From assembly GCF_024808665.1 (NCBI RefSeq), contig NZ_JANUBZ010000004.1, positions 1-64,000 on the forward strand: DNA of 64,000 bases, written 5' to 3'. This DNA is from Mucilaginibacter empetricola (GTDB taxonomy: Bacteria > Bacteroidota > Bacteroidia > Sphingobacteriales > Sphingobacteriaceae). The position numbers were made by a program, and so were the translations under genes. The notes beneath the pieces were generated by a model. It had not been told where the DNA came from, searched no databases, and saw only the letters and a list, made by a program, of their open reading frames with translations. The stretch's first letter is position 1, and each line of letters opens with the position of its first letter. Of the stretch, positions 17,022 through 25,673 are shown piece by piece.

Positions 17022-19511
17022 TTACCATTTGGCTTTTATTTGCTCGCGCATCGGCTCAAATTTAATGGCCGGATCTTTTTCGCCCGGTGCATTTACAAAG
17101 TGGACAAAGCGTTTGCGCAATTCATCGTTTTCTACCACTTCTTTCCATTCGCAATGGTAGGTGTTAACTAAATGCTGCATTTCTTCTTCCAGTTGGTCAT
17201 TTATATCTAAACTGTTATTGGTAATTACATTTTTAAGATAGGCAATGCCGCCATCCATCTTATTTAACCAGGTTGCCGTGCGGGTAAGCGGGTCGGCGGT
17301 TTTAATGTAAAACATCAGGAATCTATCCAAATATTTTATGCAGGTGGCGCTATCAATATCGGTAGCCAGTAACTGTGCGTGCTGTGGTTTGGAGCCGCCA
17401 TTGCCGCATACATATAAATTCCATCCTTTTTCGGTTGCTATAATGCCGAAATCCTTTGCCTGGGCCTCGGCGCATTCGCGCACGCAACCACTCACGCCAC
17501 CCTTTAATTTATGCGGCGACCGTACACCTTTATATCGCTCTTCAATTTCAATGGCGAATGATACACTATCGTGCAAGCCATATCGGCACCATGTACTGCC
17601 CACGCAACTTTTAACGGTACGTAGTGATTTGCCATAGGCATGTCCGCTTTCAAAGCCAGCTTCAATTAGTTCTTCCCAAATGTTTGGTAAATCATTCACG
17701 TGCGCGCCAAACATATCAATACGCTGGCCGCCGGTTATTTTGGTATAGAGGCCATATTTCTTTGCAACCTGCCCGATAACTATCAATTTATCCGGCGTGA
17801 TTTCACCTCCCGGAATGCGTGGTACTACCGAATAGGTGCCGCCTTTTTGAATATTAGCCAGATAACGGTCATTGCTATCCTGTATGGTATCCTGCTTTAC
17901 AATAACATCATTCCATAAGCTGGAGAGAATACTTGCAACTACCGGTTTGCATACCTCGCAGCCATCGCCATGCCCAAAATGATCCAGCACCAGGTCGTAG
18001 TTTTTTAACTTGTTGATTTTCACCATATCAAATAGCTCCTGGCGCGAATAATCAAAATGCTCGCATATTACATTTTTTACGTACTGACCATTGGCTTTCA
18101 GTGTGCCGGCAATTAAATCTTTAACCAGCGGAACGCAGCCACCGCAGCCGGTTCCGGCTTTGGTGCATTTCTTTATCTCGTCAATACCTTTGGCGCCATC
18201 ATTAACAGCCGAACATATGTCCAGTTTACTCACCGCTTCGCACGAACATATTAATGCATCATCGGGCAGGCTCATAACACCGGCACCTTCTGTGGCCTCA
18301 CCGCCTCTTGCTCCCAATATCAAATCTTCGGGGTTTGGCGGTAATAGTATTCTGTTATTAACTGTTTGTAATAAGATGTTATAAGCCTCGGCTTCGCCAA
18401 CTAAGATGCCGCCTAATAAATACTTGCCATCGTTACTTATATTAATGCGTTTGTATATTCCTTTATGGGTATCTTCAAAAACAATGGTTCTGCAGTCGGG
18501 CTCGGTAATAAAGGCATCGCCAAAACTTGCCACATCTACACCAATGAGTTTTAGCTTGGTGCTCATGTCATAACCGTAAAAAGATTTATCGCCTCCGGTT
18601 AAATAGGTAACTACAATATCGGCCATTTCATAACCCGGCGCAACCAATCCGTATATCATGCTGTTATAAAGAGCGCATTCGCCAATGGCGAATATGTGCT
18701 CATCGCTGGTTTGCATTTTTTCATTAACAATGATGCCGCCGCGGCTACTTGTTTGTAGTCCCGCTAATTTGGCCAGCTCATCGCGCGGACGGATACCTGC
18801 CGATATCACCAGCATATCAACCGCTAAAGAAGTATCGTCATTAAATTTTAATAATTCAATTTTATCGTCCCCGGCAATTTCTGAAGTGCTTTTATTTAAG
18901 TGGATGCTTAATCCAAACTGCTTTAGTTTTGATTGCAGTATGGCGCTTCCGGCCGAGTCGATTTGCCTTGGCATAAGGCGCGGGGCAAATTCAATAACAT
19001 GCGTTTCTTTAATGCCCAGGTCAATTAGCGCTTTGGCTGCTTCGAGTCCTAATAAACCGCCACCCATTACGGCGCCTACGGTTGCATTGGCCGCGTATTC
19101 TCTGATAAGGTCGAGATCATCAATGGTGCGATAAACAAATACACCTTTTTTTTCAACACCCTCTATATTTGGAACGAAAGGAGACGAGCCTGTTGCCAAT
19201 ACCAAATAATCATATTTTATTACAGCTCCTTTTAAGGAGTGTACAGTTTTATCAATGCAATTAATTTCCTGTATAGGATCATCCAAATGAAGAGAAATGC
19301 CATTATCGGCATACCAGGATGAAGTGGAAAGCGACAAATCATTGGCAGACTTACCATTGAAATATTCGCTTAAGTGAACCCGGTCATAGGCTATGCGGGG
19401 TTCCTCGCCGAAAACGATGATGTTGAATTGATTTGATCTGGATATCAGTTTCTCACAAAACTTATATCCCACCATTCCATTTCCAACTACAACAATTGTT
19501 GGTTGAGACAT
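17022..19511 (-). CDS. nirB: NADH-dependent nitrite reductase large subunit NirB
   Basis: This 829-residue protein has the standard NirB order: FAD/NAD(P)H domain (about 1-300; VVVGNGMVGYKF and GGGLLGLEAA), BFD [2Fe-2S] domain (about 422-470; CSCEAVSK and GTGCGGC), a second BFD-like segment (about 480-535; GDGCEVCKP), the ferredoxin-like half domain (about 560-625), and the sirohaem/[4Fe-4S] domain. The cluster ligands are visible in SCVGSTWCRYG and SGCVRECAEAQ. It reduces nitrite to ammonium in the cytoplasm and needs sirohaem, whose methyltransferase is encoded divergently next door. Confidence 0.96.
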   Translation of the reverse strand: MSQPTIVVVGNGMVGYKFCEKLISRSNQFNIIVFGEEPRIAYDRVHLSEYFNGKSANDLSLSTSSWYADNGISLHLDDPIQEINCIDKTVHSLKGAVIKYDYLVLATGSSPFVPNIEGVEKKGVFVYRTIDDLDLIREYAANATVGAVMGGGLLGLEAAKALIDLGIKETHVIEFAPRLMPRQIDSAGSAILQSKLKQFGLSIHLNKSTSEIAGDDKIELLKFNDDTSLAVDMLVISAGIRPRDELAKLAGLQTSSRGGIIVNEKMQTSDEHIFAIGECALYNSMIYGLVAPGYEMADIVVTYLTGGDKSFYGYDMSTKLKLIGVDVASFGDAFITEPDCRTIVFEDTHKGIYKRINISNDGKYLLGGILVGEAEAYNILLQTVNNRILLPPNPEDLILGARGGEATEGAGVMSLPDDALICSCEAVSKLDICSAVNDGAKGIDEIKKCTKAGTGCGGCVPLVKDLIAGTLKANGQYVKNVICEHFDYSRQELFDMVKINKLKNYDLVLDHFGHGDGCEVCKPVVASILSSLWNDVIVKQDTIQDSNDRYLANIQKGGTYSVVPRIPGGEITPDKLIVIGQVAKKYGLYTKITGGQRIDMFGAHVNDLPNIWEELIEAGFESGHAYGKSLRTVKSCVGSTWCRYGLHDSVSFAIEIEERYKGVRSPHKLKGGVSGCVRECAEAQAKDFGIIATEKGWNLYVCGNGGSKPQHAQLLATDIDSATCIKYLDRFLMFYIKTADPLTRTATWLNKMDGGIAYLKNVITNNSLDINDQLEEEMQHLVNTYHCEWKEVVENDELRKRFVHFVNAPGEKDPAIKFEPMREQIKAKW

Positions 19512-19709
19512 ATGTAGTTTATTTAAATGTTAAAGCAATTAATCACCATAAATGCATTTTTGTTGCGACCAAAATGTATTTATAAAACAATAATACTCAA
19601 TTATATAATTTATATCAATGTTTAAAGGGTTTATTTTTATATTTTTTAGTAATTTTTATGATTTTAGTAATATTATAACTTGTTTGTGTTTAATTTTTAT
19701 CATTTTTTC

Positions 19710-19723
19710 ATGATGTAAATCAT
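19710..19723. promoter_or_regulatory. FNR-like inverted repeat between nirB and cobA
   Basis: ATGAT-GTAA-ATCAT is a perfect inverted repeat with the 5-4-5 layout of the FNR site (TTGAT-N4-ATCAA), differing only at the outermost base of each half. It lies 200 bp from nirB and about 12 bp before the -7 box of cobA, over the expected -33 position. It is a good candidate target for the four-Cys Crp/Fnr proteins. Confidence 0.6.
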
Positions 19724-19734
19724 TTTATAAAGTT

Positions 19735-19742
19735 TAAATTTG
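19735..19742 (+). promoter_or_regulatory. -7 box for cobA
   Basis: TAAATTTG matches TAnnTTTG exactly. A proper -33 TTTG is missing; the FNR-like palindrome occupies that place, as expected for an activated promoter. Confidence 0.5.
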
Positions 19743-19743
19743 A

Positions 19744-19769
19744 TAAAATGAATGTGATGATTCATTTTA
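19744..19769. promoter_or_regulatory. 26-bp inverted repeat next to the cobA promoter
   Basis: TAAAATGAAT-N6-ATTCATTTTA has perfect 10-bp arms. It begins just after the cobA -7 box, where it would cover the transcription start, so it may be a repressor site or an RNA 5' hairpin. Confidence 0.5.
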
Positions 19770-19812
19770 ATTAAAATTAATGAAATTTTAAAGGCGTTTT
19801 CAATAAAAAAAT

Positions 19813-20571
19813 ATGAGTTCGGTAGAAAATGGTGAAATATTTCCTGAATTATTTGTTTTGGGAGCCGGTCCCGGCGATCCGGAGCTGATTACAATGAAAG
19901 GATACCGGATTTTAAAGGAAGCCGACGTTATACTATACGATAATTTGGCCAATAAGGAACTCTTAACTCTTGCAAAGGAAGATTGTGAGCTGATTTATGT
20001 AGGTAAACAACCCTATGGTAGCTATACGCCGCAGGAAACCATTCATGATATGATAAAACATTTTGCATTTACAAAAGGTAAAGTGGTACGGCTAAAGGGT
20101 GGCGATCCTTTTGTTTTTGGAAGAGGGTTTGAAGAGATTATTTATGCGCGGGAGCATGGCATTAAAACCCATTTTATACCAGGCATCACCAGTATGCAGG
20201 CATCTGGTTTGGAAGATATCCCACTTACTCATCGTGCCATTAGCGAGGGTATATGGATGATAACCGGCACCAAAAAAGACGGTACACTATCGTCCGATTT
20301 AAAACTGGCCATGCAGAGCAATGCAACGGTGGTTATTTATATGGGGATGAAACAATTGGCCGTTATTGCCGCAACTTATATTGAACAAGGCAAGGGAAAA
20401 ACACCCGCTGCCATAATTCAGCATGCCTCGCTGCCCAAGCAAAAGATAGCTTGCGGCTTTGCTGAGGATTTGCCCGCCTTGGCGGCTCAACACCAGCTAA
20501 CTTATCCTGCCTTAATAATTATTGGCGAAGTAGTCAGTTTTCATACAAAAACAGCATCATATGAAGATTAG
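19813..20571 (+). CDS. cobA: uroporphyrinogen-III C-methyltransferase
   Basis: This 252-residue enzyme methylates uroporphyrinogen III with SAM to precorrin-2, the first step to sirohaem. It has the SUMT motifs LGAGPGDPELITMKG (about 17-31), YVGKQPYG, VRLKGGDPFVFGRG (about 95-108) and the GITSMQAS and PLTHR segments. It is the single-domain form without a CysG-type dehydrogenase. The divergent neighbour nirB needs sirohaem, which explains the location. Its stop overlaps the next gene by 11 bp. Confidence 0.94.
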   Translation: MSSVENGEIFPELFVLGAGPGDPELITMKGYRILKEADVILYDNLANKELLTLAKEDCELIYVGKQPYGSYTPQETIHDMIKHFAFTKGKVVRLKGGDPFVFGRGFEEIIYAREHGIKTHFIPGITSMQASGLEDIPLTHRAISEGIWMITGTKKDGTLSSDLKLAMQSNATVVIYMGMKQLAVIAATYIEQGKGKTPAAIIQHASLPKQKIACGFAEDLPALAAQHQLTYPALIIIGEVVSFHTKTASYED

Positions 20572-20911
20572 AATTAAAGGGAATTCATTACGGTACCGGC
20601 TCACCAAAACAGATATTAATTGTTTTTCGAGAGATGGTTATATTGAAGAAACAATTTATTTTGGAACTCAAAAACTAATATATGCGCTACAACGCTATCA
20701 GCAGGACGAACTAACAGCTGATTTTAAGAGTCAAAAAATTATAATGTTTGTACCGCATGATATGGCTGATGAATGGGTGAGCACCGATCGTGTGGGTTTT
20801 GAAAGCAACAACAATGCCTTATACCTACTGATTGAAAAAGATTTTAAATGTTTGGATAATGTAGCAGAAGATCAGAGCGATCATTATCCAAACCCATTGT
20901 CGAAAGTGTAA
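20561..20911 (+). CDS. small protein of unknown function, cobA-coupled
   Basis: This 116-residue soluble protein begins with IKGNSLRYRLTKTDI and has a VPHDMADEW segment near 65. It resembles the DUF7009-type small proteins, but I am not certain of that name. The gene overlaps the end of cobA by 11 bp, so the two are translated together, and a role in sirohaem or nitrite metabolism is possible. Confidence 0.7.
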   Translation: MKIRIKGNSLRYRLTKTDINCFSRDGYIEETIYFGTQKLIYALQRYQQDELTADFKSQKIIMFVPHDMADEWVSTDRVGFESNNNALYLLIEKDFKCLDNVAEDQSDHYPNPLSKV

Positions 20912-20983
20912 CCACCAATCAGTAAATGTTACAGATGGATAAACGACGCTTTATTATTATTTTTGTTTAAAGCCAATTACCTG

Positions 20984-21403
20984 ATGGAGCAATACGAGAA
21001 AATTTATTTGTATAAACGCATTGTACAGTCCAAACTTTTTATCGACAGGCACTTCGCCAATAACATCGATCTTAATAATATTGCCGATGAGGCTTGTTTT
21101 TCAAAATTTCACTTCATAAGGCTTTTTAAATCGATATACGGCAGATCACCCCACAATTACCTGGTGAGTGTTCGAATTGACAACGCGAAAAAACTGCTGA
21201 CCGAAGGCGTTTCTGTTCTTGACGCCAGCATGCGTGTTGGGTTTGACAGTGTAACCTCGTTTGCCGCGACCTTTAAAAAAATGGCGGGTAAAACGCCATC
21301 GGCCTATCGCAGTCAGGCCATAATTAAAAAACACGCTATCATCGCCAATCCATTATCTGCCGTGCCCAACTGTTTTGCCCAAACACATGGGTGGATAAAA
21401 TAG
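20984..21403 (+). CDS. AraC-type DNA-binding protein (DNA-binding domain only)
   Basis: This 139-residue protein is nearly all AraC/XylS helix-turn-helix: IDLNNIADEACFSKFHFIRLFKS is the first helix pair and VGFDSVTSFAATFKKMAGKTPSAYR the second (about 35-110). There is no effector domain. I took ATG 20984; the longer frame would begin at a TTG (20963). It is followed by a VOC and a DUF1569 gene in one direction, a set it probably controls. Confidence 0.88.
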   Translation: MEQYEKIYLYKRIVQSKLFIDRHFANNIDLNNIADEACFSKFHFIRLFKSIYGRSPHNYLVSVRIDNAKKLLTEGVSVLDASMRVGFDSVTSFAATFKKMAGKTPSAYRSQAIIKKHAIIANPLSAVPNCFAQTHGWIK

Positions 21404-21461
21404 CAATTTTCAATAGCCTGCACTAGCGGTAAAAAAACATCTTTGTAATAAAAAAAAGGGA

Positions 21462-21875
21462 ATGATTACCAAGCTGAGCCATTTGTGCATCTATGTGCTG
21501 AATCAGGATAGCGCACACGATTTTTATGTAAATAAGTTGGGTTTTTCGGTACACACAGATGCCCCGATGGGCGAAGGCGCCCGCTGGCTGACTGTTACTC
21601 CGCCCGAACAGCCTGAACTGGAGATAACGCTGTTTCTGGTGGCAGAAGGTGGCATGTTTGACAAGGAAACGGTAGCTACCATGACCAGCCTGATTAAAAA
21701 AGGCACTTTTGGTGCAGCCGTATTTACCTGTAATGATTTAATGGCTACCTATCAAGAGCTGATAGCAAAAGGCGTCGTGTTTAAAAAGCCGCCTACTAAA
21801 GAGTTTTATGGATACGAAGCTCTTTTTGTAGATGACTCGGGCAATTGGTTTTCATTGGCACAGCTTAACTCGTAA
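21462..21875 (+). CDS. VOC-superfamily (glyoxalase/dioxygenase-like) protein
   Basis: This 137-residue protein has the two beta-alpha-beta-beta-beta modules of the VOC fold: KLSHLCIYVLNQDSAHDFYVNKLGF at the start and GVVFKKPPTKEFYGYEALFVDDSGNWFSLAQ at the end. His7 and Glu54 are candidate metal ligands. The substrate is unknown. It is the middle gene of the AraC/VOC/DUF1569 operon. Confidence 0.87.
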   Translation: MITKLSHLCIYVLNQDSAHDFYVNKLGFSVHTDAPMGEGARWLTVTPPEQPELEITLFLVAEGGMFDKETVATMTSLIKKGTFGAAVFTCNDLMATYQELIAKGVVFKKPPTKEFYGYEALFVDDSGNWFSLAQLNS

Positions 21876-21878
21876 AAC

Positions 21879-22328
21879 ATGAAATCGATATTCAATAAAG
21901 CTGATCAGGTCGAAATAATAGGCCGTATAGACGCGCTTACCGAAAACAGCAAGCCCGAATGGGGTAAAATGACTGTTGAACAAATGGTGAAGCACTGTAC
22001 GCTATGCGAAGCATATTACCAGGGAAAATTTGCAGTTAAAAGAATGTTTCTGGGGCGTTTGATTGGCAAAATGGCATTAGCCAGCACACTTAAACCTGAT
22101 AGCAAGGGGATGCAAAAGAATGCACCAACGGCTGCCAGTTTTTTGGTAACCGAACCGGTTACTGACCTTGCCAACCAGAAAAGAAACTGGAAGACGCTGA
22201 TAGAAAGCTACAACTATTATCCCCATGAATATTTCCCGCATTGGTTTTTTGGGAAGATGACCAAAGAACAGCTGGGGCAGTTTGTTTATATCCATTGCAA
22301 CCATCACCTAAGCCAGTTTGGTGTTTAA
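21879..22328 (+). CDS. DUF1569 (DinB-like) protein
   Basis: This 149-residue protein matches DUF1569: WGKMTVEQMVKHCTLCEAYY near 28-48 and YIHCNHHLSQFG at the end supply the conserved His residues of a DinB/YfiT-like metal-binding helical bundle. The function is unknown. It starts 3 bp after the VOC gene. Confidence 0.82.
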   Translation: MKSIFNKADQVEIIGRIDALTENSKPEWGKMTVEQMVKHCTLCEAYYQGKFAVKRMFLGRLIGKMALASTLKPDSKGMQKNAPTAASFLVTEPVTDLANQKRNWKTLIESYNYYPHEYFPHWFFGKMTKEQLGQFVYIHCNHHLSQFGV

Positions 22329-22363
22329 ATAGCTTTGAATAAGAAGTTTTTCAATTTAAATTC

Positions 22364-22371
22364 TATCTTTG
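22364..22371 (+). promoter_or_regulatory. -7 box for the RtcB/PrfH operon
   Basis: TATCTTTG matches TAnnTTTG. A TTTG is at 22334-22337 (26-bp gap, longer than usual). A start just downstream would give a leader of about 260 nt before the first gene. Confidence 0.45.
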
Positions 22372-22413
22372 CCGCAATTCCTGATTTATTAACCTTTTAA
22401 ACATCAAGGAATC

Positions 22414-22458
22414 ATGACAGAGCAACGCTACATATCGCCCCTTTCGCTCATTGCCTAA
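22414..22458 (+). CDS. possible leader peptide upstream of the RtcB/PrfH operon
   Basis: A 14-codon ORF (MTEQRYISPLSLIA) with ATG at 22414 and TAA at 22456 is preceded by AAGGA at 22405-22410, a credible ribosome-binding site. It lies between the -7 box at 22364 and an inverted repeat that begins 3 bp after its stop. This arrangement is typical of translation-controlled leaders. No homologue is known to me. Confidence 0.4.
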   Translation: MTEQRYISPLSLIA

Positions 22459-22461
22459 CCA

Positions 22462-22533
22462 GGCAGGCAAATCCTGTATTTTATTAAATAATTGAACTGT
22501 TGCTGTGGTAACCTGTGCATTATTTTGCCTGCC
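22462..22533 (+). promoter_or_regulatory. long-range inverted repeat in the RtcB-operon leader
   Basis: GGCAGGCAAA (22462-22471) is perfectly complementary to TTTGCCTGCC (22524-22533) with a 52-nt loop that includes the palindrome GGTAACC. A GAGCGCTC palindrome follows at 22552-22559 after a T-run. It probably folds in the RNA between the leader ORF and the first gene. Confidence 0.5.
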
Positions 22534-22635
22534 CAATTTCGTTGGATTTTTTGAGCGCTCATAAAAAGGGTATATCCTTACTCAAGGACGAATTGAGATC
22601 AAAAATCAAATTCAGAAAAATTAAATGAAAGTGTG

Positions 22636-23367
22636 ATGAACACATATGAATGGCCGCGCTGTATTAAATCGGCACGGCAAAAAAGACGGCTGGTAAAAAC
22701 CGATCGGGATAAACAATTAATACAATTGGACAAACGACATCATAAGCTTTTGCAACAAAAAAAGCTTTTACCAACGGTACCATTAGAACATCCTTATCAG
22801 CGTGGCTGGAAACGTTTTTTTGTACTGCGGGATGACATAAGACGCGGTCCCAAAGGTGCATTTTATGAAACCTTACTGGTAAAGATAAATACGGTAGAAT
22901 ATCATCCCGACAGGTCATTTAAACAAAGGAGACGACGTAAGGTACGCTATAGATATGCAATAAAGCCGCAAACGCTGCGCGAATTTGATGCTTATAGCTG
23001 GCAAGTTAACAAGATGGATTTAACCGATGAAGAAAAGATCTGCTTTACTTGCGTTGAAACCTTTGATGTTAAAACAAGACAGATAGATGTAAAATATGTA
23101 CTTACAGAACCCTGGCGATATGTGTTTAAAGTTGCGCCACACATTGTTACGCACGTTAAATTGTTAGATGTGGATATTGAAAGGGAACTGTCATATATAA
23201 CGGATCATATTGATAATTACTATTTGCTACCGCGCATTAATATGTTAACCCGCGGTCGAAGTTATCGTTGGAAAGGCTGCCGTTACGAGCGTGTCAAATA
23301 TATTAACAAATTAAAAAACATACCACGGTATAGCTCAAAAGAAACATACCTGGATTTAGCATTATAA
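22636..23367 (+). CDS. basic protein of unknown function, rtcB-associated
   Basis: This 243-residue protein is rich in Lys and Arg, especially at 11-25 (KSARQKRRL), 45-65 and in the run KQRRRRKVRYRY near 96-107. It has two Cys in KICFTC near 130. No domain is recognised. ATG 22636 is preferred to the GTG one codon upstream. It sits 5 bp before rtcB and is certainly in its operon, so RNA or ribosome binding is a reasonable inference. Confidence 0.75.
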   Translation: MNTYEWPRCIKSARQKRRLVKTDRDKQLIQLDKRHHKLLQQKKLLPTVPLEHPYQRGWKRFFVLRDDIRRGPKGAFYETLLVKINTVEYHPDRSFKQRRRRKVRYRYAIKPQTLREFDAYSWQVNKMDLTDEEKICFTCVETFDVKTRQIDVKYVLTEPWRYVFKVAPHIVTHVKLLDVDIERELSYITDHIDNYYLLPRINMLTRGRSYRWKGCRYERVKYINKLKNIPRYSSKETYLDLAL

Positions 23368-23372
23368 CCCCC

Positions 23373-24773
23373 ATGGGCAATTTAAGAACAAAAGATTTAA
23401 GTAAAATAGGTTATCATAACGATCAGCTGCGAAGCCTGGTTATTGGTGTAGCCTCTAAAAATTTTAAGCACCACAGCAAGCAGCAATTGCTTGATCTGCT
23501 GGTGAATATTAAGAATAATCCGGAAGCATTTCTGGATAACGAGTTAACCGGTAAAATAGCCGAAAAGATAATTGGCAAAACAAACGAACCGCCGTTTAAA
23601 ACCTTTGAGTTAAAGGACGAACCGGTATACTATAAAACGTATGGCGGCAAGGGTATAGAAACATCGGCCAAAAAACAAATGGAGCTGGCCAGTTTGCTGC
23701 CTGTTAGCGTACAGGGTGCATTAATGCCCGATGCGCATATGGGCTTTGGTTTGCCCATTGGTGGTGTGCTGGCTACGGACAACGCGGTGATTCCTTATGC
23801 GATAGGTATGGATATTGGCTGCCGCATGGCCCTATCCATAATTGACGAAAGCGATAGTTTTTTGAAACGCTTTGAATATCAAATTAAACAAGCCCTAAAA
23901 AATCATACCCATTTTGGCATGGAAGGTGGTTTGGAGATAAGACAGGAACATGAGGTATTGGATAGTACGGTATTTAACGAGATTCCATTTTTAAAACCTT
24001 TGCGCAGTAAAGCGGTGAGGCAATTAGGTACATCCGGCAATGGTAATCACTTTGTTGAATTTGGCGAGATAGCGCTTTTGGCTGATAACAGCCTAGGCTT
24101 ACCTGCTAAAAAGTACACGGCGCTGCTAACACATTCGGGCAGCAGGGGATTGGGATCGGCAATAGCGCAGCACTATACCCAAATAGCCATGAATACCTGT
24201 AAACTGCCACGGCAGGCGCAACAATTGGCCTGGCTGGATATGAACAGCGAAGCCGGAAAGGAATACTGGCTTACCATGACTTTGGCGGGCGATTATGCCA
24301 AAGCTTGTCATGAACGGATCCATGCCAACCTATTGGGAGCTTTAGGTTTGAAGGCATTGCATGTGGTAGAGAACCATCACAACTTTGCCTGGAAAGATCA
24401 ATTAGCTGATGGGAGAGAAGTAATCATCCACCGTAAGGGAGCCACACCTGCGCACAAAGGCGAGCTGGGTATTATTCCGGGTAGTATGACTACGCCAGCG
24501 TACCTGGTTTCGGGCAGGGGAATTAGTGATGCTTTGTATTCGGCATCGCATGGTGCAGGGAGGGCCATGAGCAGGCAAAAGGCTAAGGACAGCATGACGG
24601 TTTCGGCCATGAAAAAGCTGCTAACCGGCGCCGGCGTTACCTTAATTGGCGGAACCGTTGAAGAAAATCCTTTAGCCTATAAGGATATCGAGGCAGTTAT
24701 TGCCGCACAGCGTGACCTGGTTGATATAGAAGGTAAATTTTATCCGCGTATTGTTAGAATGAATAAGGAGTAG
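23373..24773 (+). CDS. rtcB: RtcB-type RNA ligase, PrfH-associated
   Basis: This 466-residue enzyme joins RNA 2',3'-cyclic phosphate or 3'-phosphate ends to 5'-OH ends with GTP and Mn. Family signatures are PDAHMGFGLPIGG, GMDIGCRMALS, GNGNHFVEFG, HSGSRG, ENHHNFAWKD, HRKGATPA and GIIPGSM, carrying the metal-binding Cys/His/Asp and the guanylylated His. DIGCRM replaces the common DIGCGM, a variant also in line with the second RtcB clade. Two bases separate its TAG from the prfH ATG. RtcB encoded with PrfH is known from a ribosome-damage repair pair. Confidence 0.95.
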   Translation: MGNLRTKDLSKIGYHNDQLRSLVIGVASKNFKHHSKQQLLDLLVNIKNNPEAFLDNELTGKIAEKIIGKTNEPPFKTFELKDEPVYYKTYGGKGIETSAKKQMELASLLPVSVQGALMPDAHMGFGLPIGGVLATDNAVIPYAIGMDIGCRMALSIIDESDSFLKRFEYQIKQALKNHTHFGMEGGLEIRQEHEVLDSTVFNEIPFLKPLRSKAVRQLGTSGNGNHFVEFGEIALLADNSLGLPAKKYTALLTHSGSRGLGSAIAQHYTQIAMNTCKLPRQAQQLAWLDMNSEAGKEYWLTMTLAGDYAKACHERIHANLLGALGLKALHVVENHHNFAWKDQLADGREVIIHRKGATPAHKGELGIIPGSMTTPAYLVSGRGISDALYSASHGAGRAMSRQKAKDSMTVSAMKKLLTGAGVTLIGGTVEENPLAYKDIEAVIAAQRDLVDIEGKFYPRIVRMNKE

Positions 24774-24775
24774 CC

Positions 24776-25393
24776 ATGAAAAAGATGATGATACAAATTA
24801 CAGCAGGCAAGGGCCCGGCAGAATGCTGCCGGGTTGTAGCCTGTGTGCAAAGCCTGATGATAAAACAAGCTAAACAACAAGGTATACAATTGCAGGTGCT
24901 GGAAAACAAAGCCGGCGAATTAAACGGCACATTATTATCCGCTACTATGATGGCCGAAGGCGATAACCTGGATGCCTTTGTAAACGAATGGACGGGCACT
25001 ATACAATGGATAGCGCAAAGCCCGTATCGTAAATTTCATAAGCGTAAAAACTGGTTTGTGGGCGTGGCTGTTTTTGATGTGAAGGATTTGATGCAATGGA
25101 ATGCCAAAGACGTAAAGCTGGAAACCTGTCGCTCATCAGGCCCTGGCGGGCAAAATGTGAACAAAGTAGAAACAGCAGTGAGGGGAACGCATCTGCCATC
25201 GGGCATACAAGTGATGGCGATGGATACCCGATCACAACTGGAGAACAAAAAGCTTTGTTTAGCCAGGCTGGAAGCTAAAATACTGGTATGGCAAACTGAA
25301 CAGCTGATAGTGCAACAGCAAAGCCAATGGCAGGAACATAATGCTTTGGAGCGTGGTAATTCGGTTAAAACGATAAAGGCGGAGTTGCTTTAG
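24776..25393 (+). CDS. prfH: peptide chain release factor homologue PrfH
   Basis: This 205-residue class-I release-factor-like protein keeps the GGQ loop (SSGPGGQNVNKVETAVR, GGQ near 124-126) that triggers peptidyl-tRNA hydrolysis, and a basic C-terminus. It lacks the N-terminal codon-recognition region of RF1/RF2. PrfH acts on ribosomes damaged in the decoding centre so that RtcB can religate the rRNA; that role is known from other bacteria and inferred here from operon order. Confidence 0.93.
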   Translation: MKKMMIQITAGKGPAECCRVVACVQSLMIKQAKQQGIQLQVLENKAGELNGTLLSATMMAEGDNLDAFVNEWTGTIQWIAQSPYRKFHKRKNWFVGVAVFDVKDLMQWNAKDVKLETCRSSGPGGQNVNKVETAVRGTHLPSGIQVMAMDTRSQLENKKLCLARLEAKILVWQTEQLIVQQQSQWQEHNALERGNSVKTIKAELL

Positions 25394-25406
25394 TTGATAT
25401 TGTGCA

Positions 25407-25455
25407 TGTAGTCGGAGACTACAGGCATAATTAATCCGTAGACGGAGTCTACGGA
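25407..25455. repeat. pair of REP-like hairpins with GGA loops
   Basis: TGTAGTC-GGA-GACTACA (25407-25423) and TCCGTAGAC-GGA-GTCTACGGA (25435-25455) are two perfect hairpins with the same GGA loop. Related hairpins occur at 46322-46369. They lie just after prfH and look like an interspersed palindromic family. Confidence 0.7.
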
Positions 25456-25673
25456 CAGCCGTTTTAGTTAAAGATCAAGTAATTGCTGCCTTAAATTATA
25501 AAATTCCCTAAAGTCTCTTTTTGTTCGGGCGCTCTTTTGCCCTTTGAATCTTGATTTTGCCCGCTTGGGTTAGCTTTTGCTTTTAACAGGAGCCCAGTCG
25601 CTGCATCTTTGATTCAAATAACACAATCAGCCCTGAGCTGCAAACAAAAAAACACAACGAAAAAAAGAATTTT

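Noticed and set aside
22440..22560. tRNA-like element in the RtcB-operon leader
   Set aside because: Stems are present, but no T-arm, anticodon arm or CCA-type end could be arranged.
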